64,000 bases of DNA. It comes from Bifidobacterium breve (GTDB taxonomy: Bacteria; Actinomycetota; Actinomycetes; Nanopelagicales; Nanopelagicaceae). The stretch covers positions 248,001-312,000 of the forward strand of contig CAMCYS010000001.1 in the NCBI GenBank assembly GCA_945885625.1, read 5' to 3'. The position numbers and the translations under genes are program-made. A model generated the notes under the pieces. That model worked only from the letters and a program-made list of their open reading frames with translations. It searched no databases and had not been told where the DNA came from. This document shows, piece after piece, positions 63,500 through 64,000 of the stretch (positions are counted from its first letter, which is position 1; every line of letters starts with the position of its first letter).

Positions 63500-63835
63500 A
63501 TCTATTGCTCGATCTCGCAAAGTGTCGCGGCCGTGCTCTTTCGCCCGTTCATGAACTTTGCGGATCTGAAGTTCAAAGCTGGCAATAGCCTTATCAAAGG
63601 CTGCTACGCCATTAAATTCCGCAGCTTCGGCACGTAATAGCGGGCCAGCGCCACGAGAAGTTATAACTACTTTGTGATCGTGTTTGCCTTGGCGCGGGTT
63701 CTTCTCTTCAATGACTTCGACTTCTACCCGATCCATTTTCACGTTAAATCTGGTCAAGGCTTTAAGTTTCTCGTTAACGATTCCTTTGAAATCTTCGGCA
63801 ACCTGGGCATTTCTCAACTGAATGATAATTTCCAT
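63485..63835 (-). CDS. hpf: Ribosome hibernation promoting factor family, short form
   Basis: IIIQLRNAQVAEDFKGIVNEKLKALTRF, S30EA/RaiA-like N-domain, 116 aa. Confidence 0.85.
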   Translation of the reverse strand: MEIIIQLRNAQVAEDFKGIVNEKLKALTRFNVKMDRVEVEVIEEKNPRQGKHDHKVVITSRGAGPLLRAEAAEFNGVAAFDKAIASFELQIRKVHERAKEHGRDTLRDRAIDLNNL

Positions 63836-63873
63836 GTCTCTACTGTGGCACTAAGTCGTGCGCAATGGAAGTG

Positions 63874-64000
63874 CTAAAGCGGCAAGAGATATGTGGTGAG
63901 AGTTAATCCTAGGGCTAGAAAAACTGACTGCGCCAGAATTGTTAGCGCAGTTTTACGATCTGCTTTCTTAGCCGCTGGATCTGAGACTCGAGAGATCTGC
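63874..64000 (-). CDS. C-terminus of a truncated membrane protein
   Basis: Frame open from window edge: ...QISRVSDPAAKKADRKTALTILAQSVFLALGLTLTTYLLPL-stop. Confidence 0.5.
   Translation of the reverse strand, partial: QISRVSDPAAKKADRKTALTILAQSVFLALGLTLTTYLLPL

Overview
The window is a gene-dense stretch of a bacterial chromosome with moderate GC. Gene content points to a streamlined actinobacterium, plausibly a freshwater lineage such as Nanopelagicales/acI; this is inferred from gene content and was not tested. Most of it is housekeeping: rodA-pbp2-mreDCB-ndk-folC-valS-clpX, clpP x2-tig, rpiB/trmB/pepN, ettA, pstCAB+pstS, orn, ppa-glnB, glyoxylate shunt aceB-aceA with a divergent RamB-type regulator, a sugar ABC transporter plus GH32 hydrolase, fbiC-[FMN riboswitch]-ribD-ribE-ribBA-ribH, argG, two GH13 alpha-glucosidases, terC and hpf. 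Five tRNAs (Pro, Gly, Arg, His, Lys) are absent from the ORF track. I found no CRISPR array, IS element, prophage or clear defence system. The best leads are: (1) an indoleamine 2,3-dioxygenase-family gene bracketed by a 76-bp direct repeat made of the 3' end of the neighbouring mmsA, which looks like a single-gene insertion scar; (2) an FMN riboswitch overlapping the end of the F420-pathway gene fbiC, followed by a ribD that apparently starts at ATT and is truncated in the ORF track; (3) 11-bp-periodic PHO-box-like repeats upstream of pstS and pstC; (4) a shared operator-like motif plus 10-bp-phased repeats at both promoters of the sugar/GH32 locus; (5) an exported cytochrome b5 protein and a collagen-like exported protein with an exported divergent neighbour.
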